Positions 26,480-36,315 are shown, counted from the stretch's first letter. The stretch: 64,000 nucleotides of DNA from Pseudopedobacter sp037968815 (GCA_037968815.1 JBBKWF010000008.1:315813-379812); one strand, 5' to 3'. Translations and numbers: made by a program. The notes: generated by a model from the letters alone, not told the origin.

Positions 26480-26582
26480 CCGTTCGTTATTTCGAGGTAC
26501 GAGAAATCTCACACGCAATTTTTCATGTTGCATTTTTTACCTATTTGTGAGATGTTTTACTATCGTTCAACATGACGGTTAG
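26480..26582. repeat. Palindromic intergenic repeat between recC and recB
   Basis: An imperfect inverted repeat about 30 bp per arm: the left arm starts CCGTTCGTTATTTCGAGG and runs to ATCTCACA; the right arm runs from TGTGAGAT to CATGACGG. The minus-strand segment TCATGTTGAACGATAGT recurs with few changes at 31736-31763. This looks like a member of a dispersed REP-like family. It interrupts the recDCB run and might act as an attenuator. Confidence 0.55.
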
Positions 26583-26646
26583 CTTAAACTCTTTGGTATT
26601 TTTTTAACATATTTTAATATCCTTGCTCTTTCAATCTTTACTCTCT

Positions 26647-29600
26647 TCAGCTGTAATACTCAGGAAAAAGCTCTTCCAATGGACTAATTATTTTCTCGAA
26701 GTTTGTTTTGAAGTTGATTAAAACCTCATTTTCATCCTGTTCCTCGTAAGCTAGTTTATTATCGAAAAAGCCATCATTGTATTTCTGTAAAATGTAAGGA
26801 TCGTTGCAAGGGAATTGACTGTTATTCAGTTTCTCATCCACTGCTTTCTTAAATTTAAAAAAGTTTAACGTTTCTAAATCCTTTGGCGAAATTTTAAAAT
26901 CAGGGTAAAAAGCAATGATTTCATTATGTCCGTGGATGTATAAGTCGCAAAGCTCAACAAGTCTAATTTTGGCTGTGGCCTGATTAATTTCTTTCGCTTT
27001 AAAAACCTTTTCTTTATTTGAACTGATATAATATAATTGGAGGTTTAACCCTGATGCTTGTATCAGTAGATATTTTAAATAAGCCTCTAAAAGGTATTTA
27101 GTTTCTGATTTCGACCAAGAAACCACCACCATTTTATCACCATAAATACCACCAATTTTTCCTAAAAACTGGATGCTAGCTTCTTCGATATTTAAGTCAA
27201 TTTCAAGGCTTTCTTCGGCAGCACCTCCAATGCATTCGTTGTACAGTTCTCTGGTTTTAGCTACGTCTGTTTCCGTGTTATTGAAAACCACATTTGCCAT
27301 ATTTTTAAGTGGCAGACCTCCAGTTTTAAGCATCCGCTCTTTCAAATGAACTTGTTGCTCTTCATTAGCGGAAAGCAATTGCTGTTTTAAACTCCAGTTT
27401 TGTAAGCTATCTAACCCAAACAGTTCTGTTTCTGCCAAAAGCGATTCCTCACTTCCATAATAAATAGCTAAAACCTTATTGAAATAAGCTTTAAATGGGT
27501 TTTTAAAGAAGTTTACAAAATCGTGAATACCGATATTACTGAAGCTCACTTCTTCTTTAGAATGCGTTAATAAAAAGTTGTGTTTTTCCTCTTGGCTTAC
27601 CTCTAAATAATTTATTTTATGACCTTCATTATTCTTCGGACTAAAGTTATGTAACGAATGTTTCTGTATGATTTCTTTGCTGAGCTCATCGCTTTCAGGG
27701 AATTTTGCTTGCAAGTAATCAATCAGTTCGTCCACCAAAGCCGATGGTGGAATGGTGCTGTTGTCTTTTGCACTTTGCCCAATGTAGCTGATGTACAAAT
27801 AATCTTGTGCAGAAAGTAAAGTCTCTAAAAACAAGTGTTTGTCGTTTTCTTTAACGTTTCTATCTCCCTTACGGGGATGCTGAGTCATTAAATTAAAGTT
27901 AACTTGGTTCTCTTTTCGAGGGAATTTATCAAAATTTAAACCCAATAAGGCTACCACTTTAAAAGGAATACTTCGCATTGGAATTAGCGAACAAAAAGTG
28001 ATTCCACCACCAGCAAAAGAGCCAGTACGTACCGTAGCGTTAACACTACCTAAAAAGCTATGACTAAAAAGCGGATAAGTAATTTCGTCTGTTACCAGTT
28101 CATTTACAGCATTATATTTCCCTAGTTGGTTTAATAAAACGGCATAATCTTCATCGGCATTTTCTCCGGGGTCAAAAATCAAATCAATTAATAAGCGTTC
28201 AACGTAATTTACCCAATCGCTAATATTTCTGTTTTTTTCTCTTTCGGTAAGTGACGAAATTAAAACTTGTACAAAATGCACAAACCTAATTACCTCGTTT
28301 GAAGCAGCGCCTTCAACCATATCTAAAGGATATAAACTGTTGCTTTCAGTAAAATACTCTTCCTCGCCACTCATGCAAATGCCGTAAATAATGCGTTGCA
28401 ATCCGTAATTCCAACTTACATAAACGCTATCGTCATCAACTTCTCCATCGGCACCAAACCTAATATTAGCGTTATTTACCACTTTTCTAATCAAAGCTAA
28501 GTCACTAATGCCAAAACGCTTTCTGATGTATCCAAAATCTAGCAATTGTAAAACTTCCTCTGCTTTTAGGTTTTGTACGTTCATTTCCATCAAGGCGATT
28601 AAAGCAGCTGCAATAGTGTCGTTGGTACTAAAACTTTCGTCAGCAATGGAAAAGTAAAATTTGTGAGGGGCGTTTTTGAAAACCGCTTTTATATAAGGAG
28701 CGTAACTATCAATATCGCTCACCATTACCACAATATCTCGTGGGGATAACTTTTCTTTTTTCTGGGCTACTAAACTTACCAAAAAGTTGTACAAAGCTTC
28801 TACTTCTCTGGCTGGTGTGTAGCAGGAGTGGATGCTTAAAGAGCCGTCGTTAATATCTTTAGCATTCAAATGTTCTCTTTCCGCATCGCTTAAGTTATAA
28901 GCAATTTCGTGTTGAACTTTATGTAGTAAGCTGTCTGTTGTTGGTTCAATTGTAGCAACTTCTTCATAATTATTGATGAGGTCATCACTTTTAAAAAGCA
29001 TCGAAAAAGTATGCTGTGTTACTTTACCCCAACTGGTTAAAAGGTTATTGCCTAAATTACTAGCGGTGTTTTCTATTAAACCTTTTCGTTGTAAACGATA
29101 AGCTTGCTTTTCGCTTAAATCCTCAAACCAATAAATTCCCGGAGCCGGATTAAGCAAATAATAAGAGAAATCTATTACCTGACCAACGGCATGAAAAATT
29201 TGAAGGTGGAAATCAGTGGTTACCGATAAACCAAATAGAAAAACTGACGGAATTTTATTTTTTAAAACTTGTTGTTTAGCTGGATCTTTTAAGGCTTCAA
29301 TAATGTATTTTCCAACTCGGGTTTTATCGGGAATTTCGTTTTTGGTTAGCAGGTTTGCTTTTATCCAAAGGTACTTTTGCCAATCGTCTTTTGTAAGGTC
29401 GTTTAAATCTGCATTGTTCCAATCTTGAATAAGCTCTGGTCGGTAAATTTGATATTGATCAAACAAATCGGCGACTTTTTCTGCCAGAGCAATGCGTTTT
29501 AAGTCTTTATCAGGCGTGTTTTCCGTGTAATAAGAAGCTGTTTCTTTGAAACGATTGATGAAATCGCGTTCGCCTAAAATTTTAAAAATTAGCCAAGTTT

Positions 29601-29865
29601 GGTTTTCTGCGGTAAGGGGTTTAGTAAATTCGCCACCCAAAGCTGCATAAATTTGATTGACTAAATCGTTAGGTTTTAAAAATTTATAGTTTGCCGCAAT
29701 ACCTAAATTTTCTGCTAATTGTAAACGTAGCCAATTGTTCATCCCTTCGGTTTGCGTCACCAAATAATAGGGTTTAAAAACAGAAATATTTTGCGAAGTT
29801 AAATCGACGCATAAATATTTTGCTAGTATAGATAAGGAATTGGAAACCTGTAAACGCAATGCCAT
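26647..29865 (-). CDS. recC: Exodeoxyribonuclease V subunit gamma (RecC)
   Basis: RecC holds the RecBCD complex together, splits the DNA strands and reads the regulatory Chi-type sequence. The 1072-residue protein has the RecC N-terminus (VTQTEGMNNWLRLQLAENLGIAANY, split by the first helices). An inactive helicase-like body contains SIHSCYTPAREVEALYNFL and the VTFCSLIPMRSIPF-like segment (GGITFCSLIPMRSIPFKVVA region, shown here only in part). The Walker motifs are degenerate, as expected. It starts 9 bp after the recD stop, so the two are one transcript. Confidence 0.92.
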   Translation of the reverse strand: MALRLQVSNSLSILAKYLCVDLTSQNISVFKPYYLVTQTEGMNNWLRLQLAENLGIAANYKFLKPNDLVNQIYAALGGEFTKPLTAENQTWLIFKILGERDFINRFKETASYYTENTPDKDLKRIALAEKVADLFDQYQIYRPELIQDWNNADLNDLTKDDWQKYLWIKANLLTKNEIPDKTRVGKYIIEALKDPAKQQVLKNKIPSVFLFGLSVTTDFHLQIFHAVGQVIDFSYYLLNPAPGIYWFEDLSEKQAYRLQRKGLIENTASNLGNNLLTSWGKVTQHTFSMLFKSDDLINNYEEVATIEPTTDSLLHKVQHEIAYNLSDAEREHLNAKDINDGSLSIHSCYTPAREVEALYNFLVSLVAQKKEKLSPRDIVVMVSDIDSYAPYIKAVFKNAPHKFYFSIADESFSTNDTIAAALIALMEMNVQNLKAEEVLQLLDFGYIRKRFGISDLALIRKVVNNANIRFGADGEVDDDSVYVSWNYGLQRIIYGICMSGEEEYFTESNSLYPLDMVEGAASNEVIRFVHFVQVLISSLTEREKNRNISDWVNYVERLLIDLIFDPGENADEDYAVLLNQLGKYNAVNELVTDEITYPLFSHSFLGSVNATVRTGSFAGGGITFCSLIPMRSIPFKVVALLGLNFDKFPRKENQVNFNLMTQHPRKGDRNVKENDKHLFLETLLSAQDYLYISYIGQSAKDNSTIPPSALVDELIDYLQAKFPESDELSKEIIQKHSLHNFSPKNNEGHKINYLEVSQEEKHNFLLTHSKEEVSFSNIGIHDFVNFFKNPFKAYFNKVLAIYYGSEESLLAETELFGLDSLQNWSLKQQLLSANEEQQVHLKERMLKTGGLPLKNMANVVFNNTETDVAKTRELYNECIGGAAEESLEIDLNIEEASIQFLGKIGGIYGDKMVVVSWSKSETKYLLEAYLKYLLIQASGLNLQLYYISSNKEKVFKAKEINQATAKIRLVELCDLYIHGHNEIIAFYPDFKISPKDLETLNFFKFKKAVDEKLNNSQFPCNDPYILQKYNDGFFDNKLAYEEQDENEVLINFKTNFEKIISPLEELFPEYYS

Positions 29866-29874
29866 AAGAAAATG

Positions 29875-31647
29875 CTAATACTCTAAAAATCTGTTATTAA
29901 TACCCGATGCTCTTTTTACTTGTGCGGCAGAAGCATCTAAAATTGCCTGACTGCTTGCCTGTAAAATCACCTTCTTTTTCGCCCTAGTAATTCCCGTGTA
30001 AAGCAGTTCTCGGGTTAAAATAGTAATACCTTCTGCTGGCGGTAAAATCATTAAAATTTGCTCGAACTCTGATCCCTGACTTTTATGTATAGTCATAGCA
30101 AAAACGGTTTCAACTTTGGCCAATAAGCCCGGTAAAACTGTTTTTAAATTGCCTTCACTGTCTTCAAAATAAGCTTTATAATCATTGTTGTCATCTTTAC
30201 GGATGATACCTACATCACCATTGAACAGACCCAAATCGTAATTATTACTATTCATAATTATGGGGCGGTTTTGGTAAAATTCCTTGTCTAAAACCAATAA
30301 ATTTTTCTCGACCAGATATTGTTCGATTTTTTTATTAGTGGTGTATAAACCATGTTCTCCTTCTCTAATGGCACATAAAACCCTTAAGTGGTTCAGTTTT
30401 TTTAGAGCTGTTTTGATATCAGGTTCTTGGATATAATCTTGATAGTTAGAAACAAATTTTTTGAAAATGGCCGAGGTGTAATCGGTGTCAATTTGCACTT
30501 GTTCATCATTGTTAACTTCAATAAAGGAAGTGATTTTTGCTATATCGTTGTTAATTACAGCTTTACTAAATTTCCCGATACCCTCGTCACTGTTAAAACG
30601 GTGGCTGTATTGTAGTTCAACAATGTGCTGAAAAAGTGGGTGCGGAGAAGCTGACGGGGCGGTATTAATTTGCGAACTCGCATCATCAATAAAGGAATTA
30701 ATTAAAGCTAATCTTTCGGCAGTAAAAACGTTTAACTGTTGTTGTGCCATACATAAATCGCCAAATAAACTTCCAGCTTCTACAGATGCCAACTGGTTTT
30801 TGTCGCCCAGTAAAATCACTCTGGTTTCTTTGCCAACAGCATCTAAAAGTTTAGCAAACAAGGCAACGTCAATCATGGAAGATTCATCCACAATAATTAC
30901 GTCGTAATTTAATGGATTTTCGGCATTATGTTTAAAATACGGCGAGTCTGGAATGTAACCCAATAAACGGTGCAATGTTGAAGGTTGTATTTCTTGAAAC
31001 TTATTTTTGATGTGTTCTGAAACCTCTAGTTTGGCACTTTTTAAAGATTCTGCCATTCGGGCTGAAGCTTTACCAGTTGGAGCTGCCAAACCAACTTTTA
31101 AATCTCCGTTTAGGTGAAATAAAATGGCCAATATTTTAGCAACCGTAGTAGTTTTTCCGGTTCCTGGTCCGCCCGTAATGATACTGAAATTATTGAGATA
31201 GCTATTTACTGCTGCTGCCAATTGCCAATTTACAATGCCTGCGCTACTGCTAAAAAGTTGCTTAATAAATTCTTGATTATTTGTTAGCTGTTGTACCCTT
31301 TCTGGTTCAGTCGCTTTTTCGCTGGCTACAAATGCTTGAATACGTTGTAAAATAGAGCTTTCATAGTTAAAGTAGCGTTGCAAATACAAACGGTTTTGGT
31401 GTAATACAAAAGGCTGTTTGTTCGCAGTGTTTTCTGTTACGAGTTTATCTTTAGCAATGTTTTTGATGGCTTGCTCAATTGCTAAATAATAGGAGGGAAG
31501 CTCATCTTTTTCTTCATCCACATCATTCAAATCCACACAAATATGCCCTTCTGCTAGTTTTTTTGAAACTAAATATGCCAAAGGTTTTAACGTTTCGCTT
31601 TTAAAAAACGAAGCGAATTGCTGGTGAATATCGTTATAGGTTTGCAT
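29875..31647 (-). CDS. recD: Exodeoxyribonuclease V subunit alpha (RecD)
   Basis: RecD is the 5'-3' helicase motor of RecBCD. The 590-residue protein has Walker A GGPGTGKTT (159-167), the AAPTGKASARMAESL motif Ia and motif II VIIVDESSMID. LLGDKNQLASVEAGSLFGDL and the C-terminal TIHKSQGSEFEQI and YTGITRAKKKV complete the superfamily 1B set. The N-terminal ~110 residues are the RecD accessory domain. It heads the recDCB group on the minus strand. Having RecBCD rather than AddAB is less usual in Bacteroidota. Confidence 0.93.
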   Translation of the reverse strand: MQTYNDIHQQFASFFKSETLKPLAYLVSKKLAEGHICVDLNDVDEEKDELPSYYLAIEQAIKNIAKDKLVTENTANKQPFVLHQNRLYLQRYFNYESSILQRIQAFVASEKATEPERVQQLTNNQEFIKQLFSSSAGIVNWQLAAAVNSYLNNFSIITGGPGTGKTTTVAKILAILFHLNGDLKVGLAAPTGKASARMAESLKSAKLEVSEHIKNKFQEIQPSTLHRLLGYIPDSPYFKHNAENPLNYDVIIVDESSMIDVALFAKLLDAVGKETRVILLGDKNQLASVEAGSLFGDLCMAQQQLNVFTAERLALINSFIDDASSQINTAPSASPHPLFQHIVELQYSHRFNSDEGIGKFSKAVINNDIAKITSFIEVNNDEQVQIDTDYTSAIFKKFVSNYQDYIQEPDIKTALKKLNHLRVLCAIREGEHGLYTTNKKIEQYLVEKNLLVLDKEFYQNRPIIMNSNNYDLGLFNGDVGIIRKDDNNDYKAYFEDSEGNLKTVLPGLLAKVETVFAMTIHKSQGSEFEQILMILPPAEGITILTRELLYTGITRAKKKVILQASSQAILDASAAQVKRASGINNRFLEY

Positions 31648-31732
31648 GGTTATCGTACGTAATTTAAAAAACTGGTCGCTCCCTGGAGCTGGCGAGGCTC
31701 ATAATAAGACCTCAATGTTTATAATTAAAAAG

Positions 31733-31803
31733 TATGGTCATGTTGAACGAAGTGAAACATCTCGTAACAGATGACAAATTTGTTTCGTTCCTCAACGTGA
31801 CTT
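31733..31803. repeat. REP-like intergenic repeat upstream of recD
   Basis: The segment TCATGTTGAACGAAGTGAAA followed by CATCTCGT closely resembles the minus-strand right arm of the 26480-26582 element. A partner arm is suggested by GTTTCGTTCCTCAACGTGAC further on. The surrounding gene-free stretch 31648-31875 has no other recognisable feature. Confidence 0.45.
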
Positions 31804-31875
31804 AAGTCTCTGCCTAAGTTAACCACCCTTTTAATTAAGCTTTCAAGATAAATAAAATCTTCTTTTGTTTGCTTT

Positions 31876-32046
31876 ATGTGGAAAACTCTTGATCCCAAAG
31901 AAAATTACGGACAGGTTTATATTAGAACAGTTGCTATTACTGGTTTCTACGATGAATTATTAGATAAAGAGATAGCAATTCATCCAAATGGAAAACTAAA
32001 TACTCAACCATGGGGCTCAAAAAGAGTTTTCTTTAATAGATACTGA
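31876..32046 (+). CDS. Small hypothetical protein (56 aa)
   Basis: An ATG-initiated 56-residue frame beginning MWKTLDPKENYGQVYIRT and ending in a TGA at 32044-32046. It has a balanced amino-acid mix, including Trp, Tyr and Pro, that looks protein-like for AT-rich DNA. I recognise no family. It could be the remnant of a longer gene. It precedes a DUF3820 gene by 51 bp on the same strand, so the two might form a small unit. Confidence 0.4.
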   Translation: MWKTLDPKENYGQVYIRTVAITGFYDELLDKEIAIHPNGKLNTQPWGSKRVFFNRY

Positions 32047-32097
32047 CGCTAGCTTGCTTATATTTGAGGAGTCCTTACCAAAGGAAATATAAATACA

Positions 32098-32310
32098 ATG
32101 GATACTCAAATATTACTAGACCTTGTTAAGGTGCGGATGCATTTTGGAAAGTACAAAGGGAAATTACTTTGCGATTTACCAGTTTCTTATCTGGAATGGT
32201 TTGCTTCAAAAGGCTGGCCTCCAGGTAAACTAGGGATGCAACTTGCTACTATTTATGAAATTAAAATCAACGGTTTAGAAGAGCTGCTGAAACCTTTTAG
32301 ACGCGGTTAA
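32098..32310 (+). CDS. DUF3820 family protein
   Basis: A 70-residue soluble protein matching the DUF3820 pattern: MHFGKYKGKLLCDLPVSYL followed by WFASKGWPPGKLG. The family is widespread and small, sometimes named after quorum-sensing-regulated factors, but its role is unknown; the fold resembles exonuclease-associated small domains. Its stop overlaps the convergent GtrA gene by 4 bp. Confidence 0.8.
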   Translation: MDTQILLDLVKVRMHFGKYKGKLLCDLPVSYLEWFASKGWPPGKLGMQLATIYEIKINGLEELLKPFRRG

Positions 32311-32816
32311 GCTTTCTTTTTAAAAGAAAAATTACGCTGAGAAAAATAACTGAATAAGGTTACAAATGCAAAAGTTAACATATAAGATGGCGTTGGATAC
32401 CAGCCCATAGCGTCAACAAAAAGCTTCATAAATAGATAATTTAATAGTATGCAGACTAATACTACAGACAAATATCTAATTAACTGTACTCTCTTCAATA
32501 AATACGAACCTCCGAAAACCACATAGGTATTTAAGTAGAACCCGATAGGGAAAGTAATACCAAAAGCTACCAAAAAGGAGAAAATGTGTGAACTGATAGC
32601 AATGCTTTCTGAAACTTGAACAAGTTGCTTATCTACGATAAAGTTTTCTGTTACTGCAAAAATAAAGAAGTTCAACACTGCGTTTCCGCCTCCACAAACA
32701 GCATAGCGGTAAGTTTGCAAAGGCATAAATCGTTTAAATAGCGGATAAAAACTATCTATTAAAAATAAAAGGAATTGCTGGAAATGCTTGTTCAATTTGC
32801 TAATCATCGGATACAA
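32307..32816 (-). CDS. GtrA family membrane protein
   Basis: A 169-residue protein with four hydrophobic helices (about 36-57, 70-98, 105-125 and 133-155) and the GtrA-like segments YAVCGGGNAVLNFFIF and FLVAFGITFPIGFYLNTYVVF. GtrA proteins are thought to flip or handle polyprenyl-linked sugars for surface polysaccharide decoration. The start could be the ATG 9 bases in (MISKLNK). It converges with DUF3820, overlapping it by 4 bp, and is followed upstream by an MFS gene on the same strand. Confidence 0.85.
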   Translation of the reverse strand: MYPMISKLNKHFQQFLLFLIDSFYPLFKRFMPLQTYRYAVCGGGNAVLNFFIFAVTENFIVDKQLVQVSESIAISSHIFSFLVAFGITFPIGFYLNTYVVFGGSYLLKRVQLIRYLSVVLVCILLNYLFMKLFVDAMGWYPTPSYMLTFAFVTLFSYFSQRNFSFKKKA

Positions 32817-32850
32817 ATATAGCTTTCTAAATCTTTTTGAAAAACCAAAA

Positions 32851-34071
32851 TTATTGCTTCAAGTTATGTGAGTCTAAACTTCTCTTTGCTAATACTACAC
32901 TTATTAAAATAAGTATCGAGCATAACAGAAACGGTGCGCCCGGAAACTGAATAGGAGCATCTTTAGCAGTGAAAACTGCAAAAATAGTGGTCATTAGCGG
33001 AGGTGCAAAAATAGTTGTGGCACTCATTAAGCTGGTTAAAGCACCTTGTAACTCACCTTGTTCGTTCCCTGGTGCATGACTACTAATGATACTTTGCAAA
33101 GCTGGGTTAGCAATACCACCCAAGCAGTAAGGCACAATAAAAGCAAACATATAAATTCCGTTTGGCGCAAATGCAAACAACAATAAACCAATACTATAAA
33201 GTGATAAACCGATGTATAAACTATTTTCTTGACCAAATTTCGGAATAGCCCATCTAATTATTCCACCTTGTACAATACCAATCATTAATCCAACAAAACC
33301 TAAAGAATAACCTACCCAAGCTTCGTTCCATCCAAATTTCTCCATTCCGTAGTAGGACCAAACACTTTGCAAACCATTGTTAGCGGTGTACATTAATATA
33401 AGAGTAATAATTAGTCCGCCTACGGCTGGGTATTTCTTTAAAGCCATTAATGAGCTTATTGGGTTTGCTCGTTTAATATCAAAAGGTCTTCTTGACTCTA
33501 CAGGGAGTGACTCTGGCAATACAAAATATCCGTAAACAACATTTAATAAGCTTACAGCGGCGGCTGCAAAAAATGGAATACGCGAACCAAATTGCCCTAA
33601 TATACCACCTATAACTGGGCCTAAAATAAATCCTAAACCAAAAGCAGCACCAATTAGTCCAAAGTTTTGTGCTCTTTTTTCGGGAGTACTAATATCTGCA
33701 ATATATGCCGATGCGGTGGTAATGCTGGCTCCAGTTACTCCGGCAATTATCCTTCCGACAAATAGCCACCAAATAGTAGGAGCAAAGGCTAAAAACAGGT
33801 AATCAATTCCAAATCCTAATAAAGAAAGAAGCAAAACAGGTCTTCTACCAAATCTATCGCTTAAATTACCAATGAGTGGCGCACAAATAAACTGCATAAA
33901 GGCATATGCAAAAGTTAACCAACCGCCATAACTTGCTGCATCGCTTAAATCACCATTAATTAATTCTTTAATTAGAGTTGGTAATACCGGGATAATGATA
34001 CCTAAGCCGGTAACATCCAATAATAAGGTGATAAAAATAAAACCTAAAGCGGCCTTTTTGTTTTTGTGCAT
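32851..34071 (-). CDS. MFS exporter, TCR/Tet family
   Basis: A 406-residue inner-membrane exporter with 12 predicted helices. It begins with the drug:H+ antiporter N-terminus TLLLDVTGLGIIIPVLPTLI and carries motif A GNLSDRFGRRPVLLLSL and motif C GFILGPVIGGILGQFG. It resembles TetA-type tetracycline exporters, but chromosomal members of this group in Bacteroidota often have other or unknown substrates. Resistance cannot be inferred without testing. It is 34 bp upstream of gtrA on the same strand. Confidence 0.85.
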   Translation of the reverse strand: MHKNKKAALGFIFITLLLDVTGLGIIIPVLPTLIKELINGDLSDAASYGGWLTFAYAFMQFICAPLIGNLSDRFGRRPVLLLSLLGFGIDYLFLAFAPTIWWLFVGRIIAGVTGASITTASAYIADISTPEKRAQNFGLIGAAFGLGFILGPVIGGILGQFGSRIPFFAAAAVSLLNVVYGYFVLPESLPVESRRPFDIKRANPISSLMALKKYPAVGGLIITLILMYTANNGLQSVWSYYGMEKFGWNEAWVGYSLGFVGLMIGIVQGGIIRWAIPKFGQENSLYIGLSLYSIGLLLFAFAPNGIYMFAFIVPYCLGGIANPALQSIISSHAPGNEQGELQGALTSLMSATTIFAPPLMTTIFAVFTAKDAPIQFPGAPFLLCSILILISVVLAKRSLDSHNLKQ

Positions 34072-34204
34072 TTTTTAAGAAGTCGAAAGTAAAAAGTACA
34101 AAGGCTAAACGGTTCTAATAATTGCAAATTAAAGTCCACCACATTTTTTTATCTTCAATTGTTTTTAACTCACATGAACTGAAATCTCGGTTTAACTAAA
34201 ATAA

Positions 34205-34235
34205 AAAATGCCCAAATTTTTAATTTGGGCATTTT
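34205..34235 (-). terminator. Bidirectional terminator downstream of manC
   Basis: A hairpin with arms AAATGCCCAAATT and ATTTGGGCATTTT and a short AT loop, flanked by A's and T's on both sides. On the minus strand it follows the manC stop (34252) by about 17 bp. Confidence 0.8.
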
Positions 34236-34251
34236 AAGCTGTGTTGTGTTA

Positions 34252-35337
34252 TTAGATGTATTTGTTGCCAAACTTCTGTTTAACATCTGCAACTACCTGT
34301 TTAACGTGTTGCTCTTTATCTCGTGGACAAATCATTAAAGTATTGTTTGACTCTACAACAATAAAATCATGTAAATCCTGTAAAATCACCAATTTATCTT
34401 TCGGTACATTCACCATACAGTTTGATGAATTGTACATCATTACACCTTCTTGGTTAATTACGGCATTGCCAACGTAGTCTTTATCAGCTAGTTCATAAAC
34501 TGAAGCCCATGTCCCTAAATCGGACCAGCCAAACTCAGAAGGCATTACAAAAACGTTGTCTGCCTTTTCCATAATTCCATAATCAATTGAAATGTTAGGG
34601 CATCTTTGAAAAGCTGATTGTATAAAATCTTTTTCTGTGGCAGAGTTGTACTGGTTTTTTCCGCTTCTAAAAATCTCGCTCATATCAGCTAAATGTTTGT
34701 CAAAAGCATCTATAATTGCAGAAACGCTCCAAATAAAAATTCCTGAGTTCCATAAAAAATCGCCACTGGCTATAAATGTTTGTGCTATTTCTAAAGAAGG
34801 TTTTTCTGTGAAAGTTTTAACCTTATGCAAGTTCTCTTCTATGGTGTTTTCGGCGTATTGGATATATCCGTAACCAGTATCTGGGCGAGAAGGTTTAATA
34901 CCTAAAGTAATTAAACAATTATGAGTTTTACTAGCGTCCAGTGCTTTATGAATGGTTTCTACAAAGCGTTCGGTTTCTAATATTAAATGGTCTGATGGTG
35001 CAACCACAATTTGCGCATCAGGATTTAACTGTTTGATTTTGTAGCAACCATAAGCAATACAAGGTGCGGTATTACGCATAATAGGCTCACCAATAATTTG
35101 GTTGTCAGTTAATTCTGGTAATTGCTCTTTAACTAAATCAAAGTAGTTTTCATTAGTAAGGATGTAGATGTTTTCTACGGGTAATATTTTTTTAAATCGT
35201 TCAAATGTATTTTGAATTAAGCTTTTTCCTGTCCCCAAAACATCTAAAAACTGTTTTGGGTAGGTGGTTCTGCTCACTGGCCAAAATCTACTTCCGATAC
35301 CACCTGCCATTATTAAGGCATAATTATTTTTATTCAT
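34252..35337 (-). CDS. manC: Mannose-1-phosphate guanylyltransferase
   Basis: This enzyme makes GDP-mannose from GTP and mannose-1-phosphate, the donor for mannose and fucose units of surface glycans. The 361-residue protein starts with the nucleotidyltransferase signature MAGGIGSRFWPVSR and KQFLD. It has the VAPSDHLI segment (metal-binding Asp) and FTEKPS. It lacks the C-terminal isomerase domain of bifunctional ManC/AlgA proteins, so it is the monofunctional type. It follows the arabinose-5-phosphate isomerase gene by 12 bp on the same strand. Confidence 0.92.
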   Translation of the reverse strand: MNKNNYALIMAGGIGSRFWPVSRTTYPKQFLDVLGTGKSLIQNTFERFKKILPVENIYILTNENYFDLVKEQLPELTDNQIIGEPIMRNTAPCIAYGCYKIKQLNPDAQIVVAPSDHLILETERFVETIHKALDASKTHNCLITLGIKPSRPDTGYGYIQYAENTIEENLHKVKTFTEKPSLEIAQTFIASGDFLWNSGIFIWSVSAIIDAFDKHLADMSEIFRSGKNQYNSATEKDFIQSAFQRCPNISIDYGIMEKADNVFVMPSEFGWSDLGTWASVYELADKDYVGNAVINQEGVMMYNSSNCMVNVPKDKLVILQDLHDFIVVESNNTLMICPRDKEQHVKQVVADVKQKFGNKYI

Positions 35338-35349
35338 AAGGTTTTTGTG

Positions 35350-36315
35350 TTAGATAATTCCTTCTCTTAACAAATCATGTAAATGTATTACCCCTTCATA
35401 TTTGTTGTTTTTTGTAACAATGAGTTGGGTAATGTTAAATTGTTTCATTTTGTTGAGGGCAACTACTGCCATCTCGTTTTCGTCAATTGTTTTTGGCGAT
35501 TGGTTCATAATGTCAACAGCTTTCAGATTTTCAAAAGATTGGTATTTCTCCATCATCCTACGTAAATCACCATCTGTAATAACGCCCCTAAGTTCAAGAT
35601 TTTCTACAATAGCTACAACCCCTAATCTCCTTTTACTGATTTCTAAGATTGCCTCCTTTATAGTTGCGTTTACCGCGAGCTCTGGTTTTTCATTCAGTTT
35701 GCTTAAATCGGCAACCTTTAAGTACAGTTTTTTTCCTAATGCCCCTCCAGGGTGATATTTAGCGAAGTCTTCTTTGGTAAAGTCTCTGCATTCTACTAAA
35801 CAAACAGCCAAAGCATCGCCTAAAACTAATTGTACAGTGGTGCTAGTGGTAGGTGCTAAATTGTTTGGACAAGCTTCTTTTTGGATACTTGCGTCTAAAA
35901 CAAAGTCAGATTGTTGCGCCAAGTACGATTCCTTTTCGCCAACAATACAGGCTAGTTGATTGTTCCCTTGTTTTAACAGCGGGATCAACACTTTTATTTC
36001 GGCAGTATTTCCACTTTTTGATAGGCAAAGTACCAAATCATCTTTTTGGATAATACCTAAATCGCCATGTACGGCATCGGCCGCATGCATAAAAATAGAA
36101 GGAGTACCGGTGGAGTTAAATGTTGCAACTAATTTTTGAGCGATGATTGCACTTTTGCCAACACCTGTAACTATCACTCTTCCTTTTAGTGTTAGGATTT
36201 TTTTTACGAGTTTTTCAAAATCACTAGATAGTTGCTCTGATAACTGTTTAAGTGCTTCTGTTTCAATGGAAATTGTGCGCTGTGCAATCTCTAAAATTTC
36301 TTTAGATGACTTCAA
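35350..36315 (-). CDS. kdsD: D-arabinose 5-phosphate isomerase (KpsF/GutQ)
   Basis: It converts ribulose 5-phosphate to arabinose 5-phosphate, the first step to KDO, the inner-core sugar of lipopolysaccharide. The 321-residue protein has an N-terminal SIS sugar-isomerase domain (about 30-165, VIVTGVGKSAIIAQKLVAT and the SKSGNTAE phosphate loop). A tandem CBS-domain pair (about 205-321) follows, the complete KdsD layout. kdsA, acting two steps later, lies at 38775 beyond the divergent recQ gene, which supports the assignment. Confidence 0.92.
   Translation of the reverse strand: MKSSKEILEIAQRTISIETEALKQLSEQLSSDFEKLVKKILTLKGRVIVTGVGKSAIIAQKLVATFNSTGTPSIFMHAADAVHGDLGIIQKDDLVLCLSKSGNTAEIKVLIPLLKQGNNQLACIVGEKESYLAQQSDFVLDASIQKEACPNNLAPTTSTTVQLVLGDALAVCLVECRDFTKEDFAKYHPGGALGKKLYLKVADLSKLNEKPELAVNATIKEAILEISKRRLGVVAIVENLELRGVITDGDLRRMMEKYQSFENLKAVDIMNQSPKTIDENEMAVVALNKMKQFNITQLIVTKNNKYEGVIHLHDLLREGII

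Noticed and set aside
32851..34071. Tetracycline resistance gene (tetA)
   Set aside because: The protein belongs to the TCR/Tet MFS branch, but the sequence alone does not show tetracycline specificity and it is in a normal chromosomal setting.
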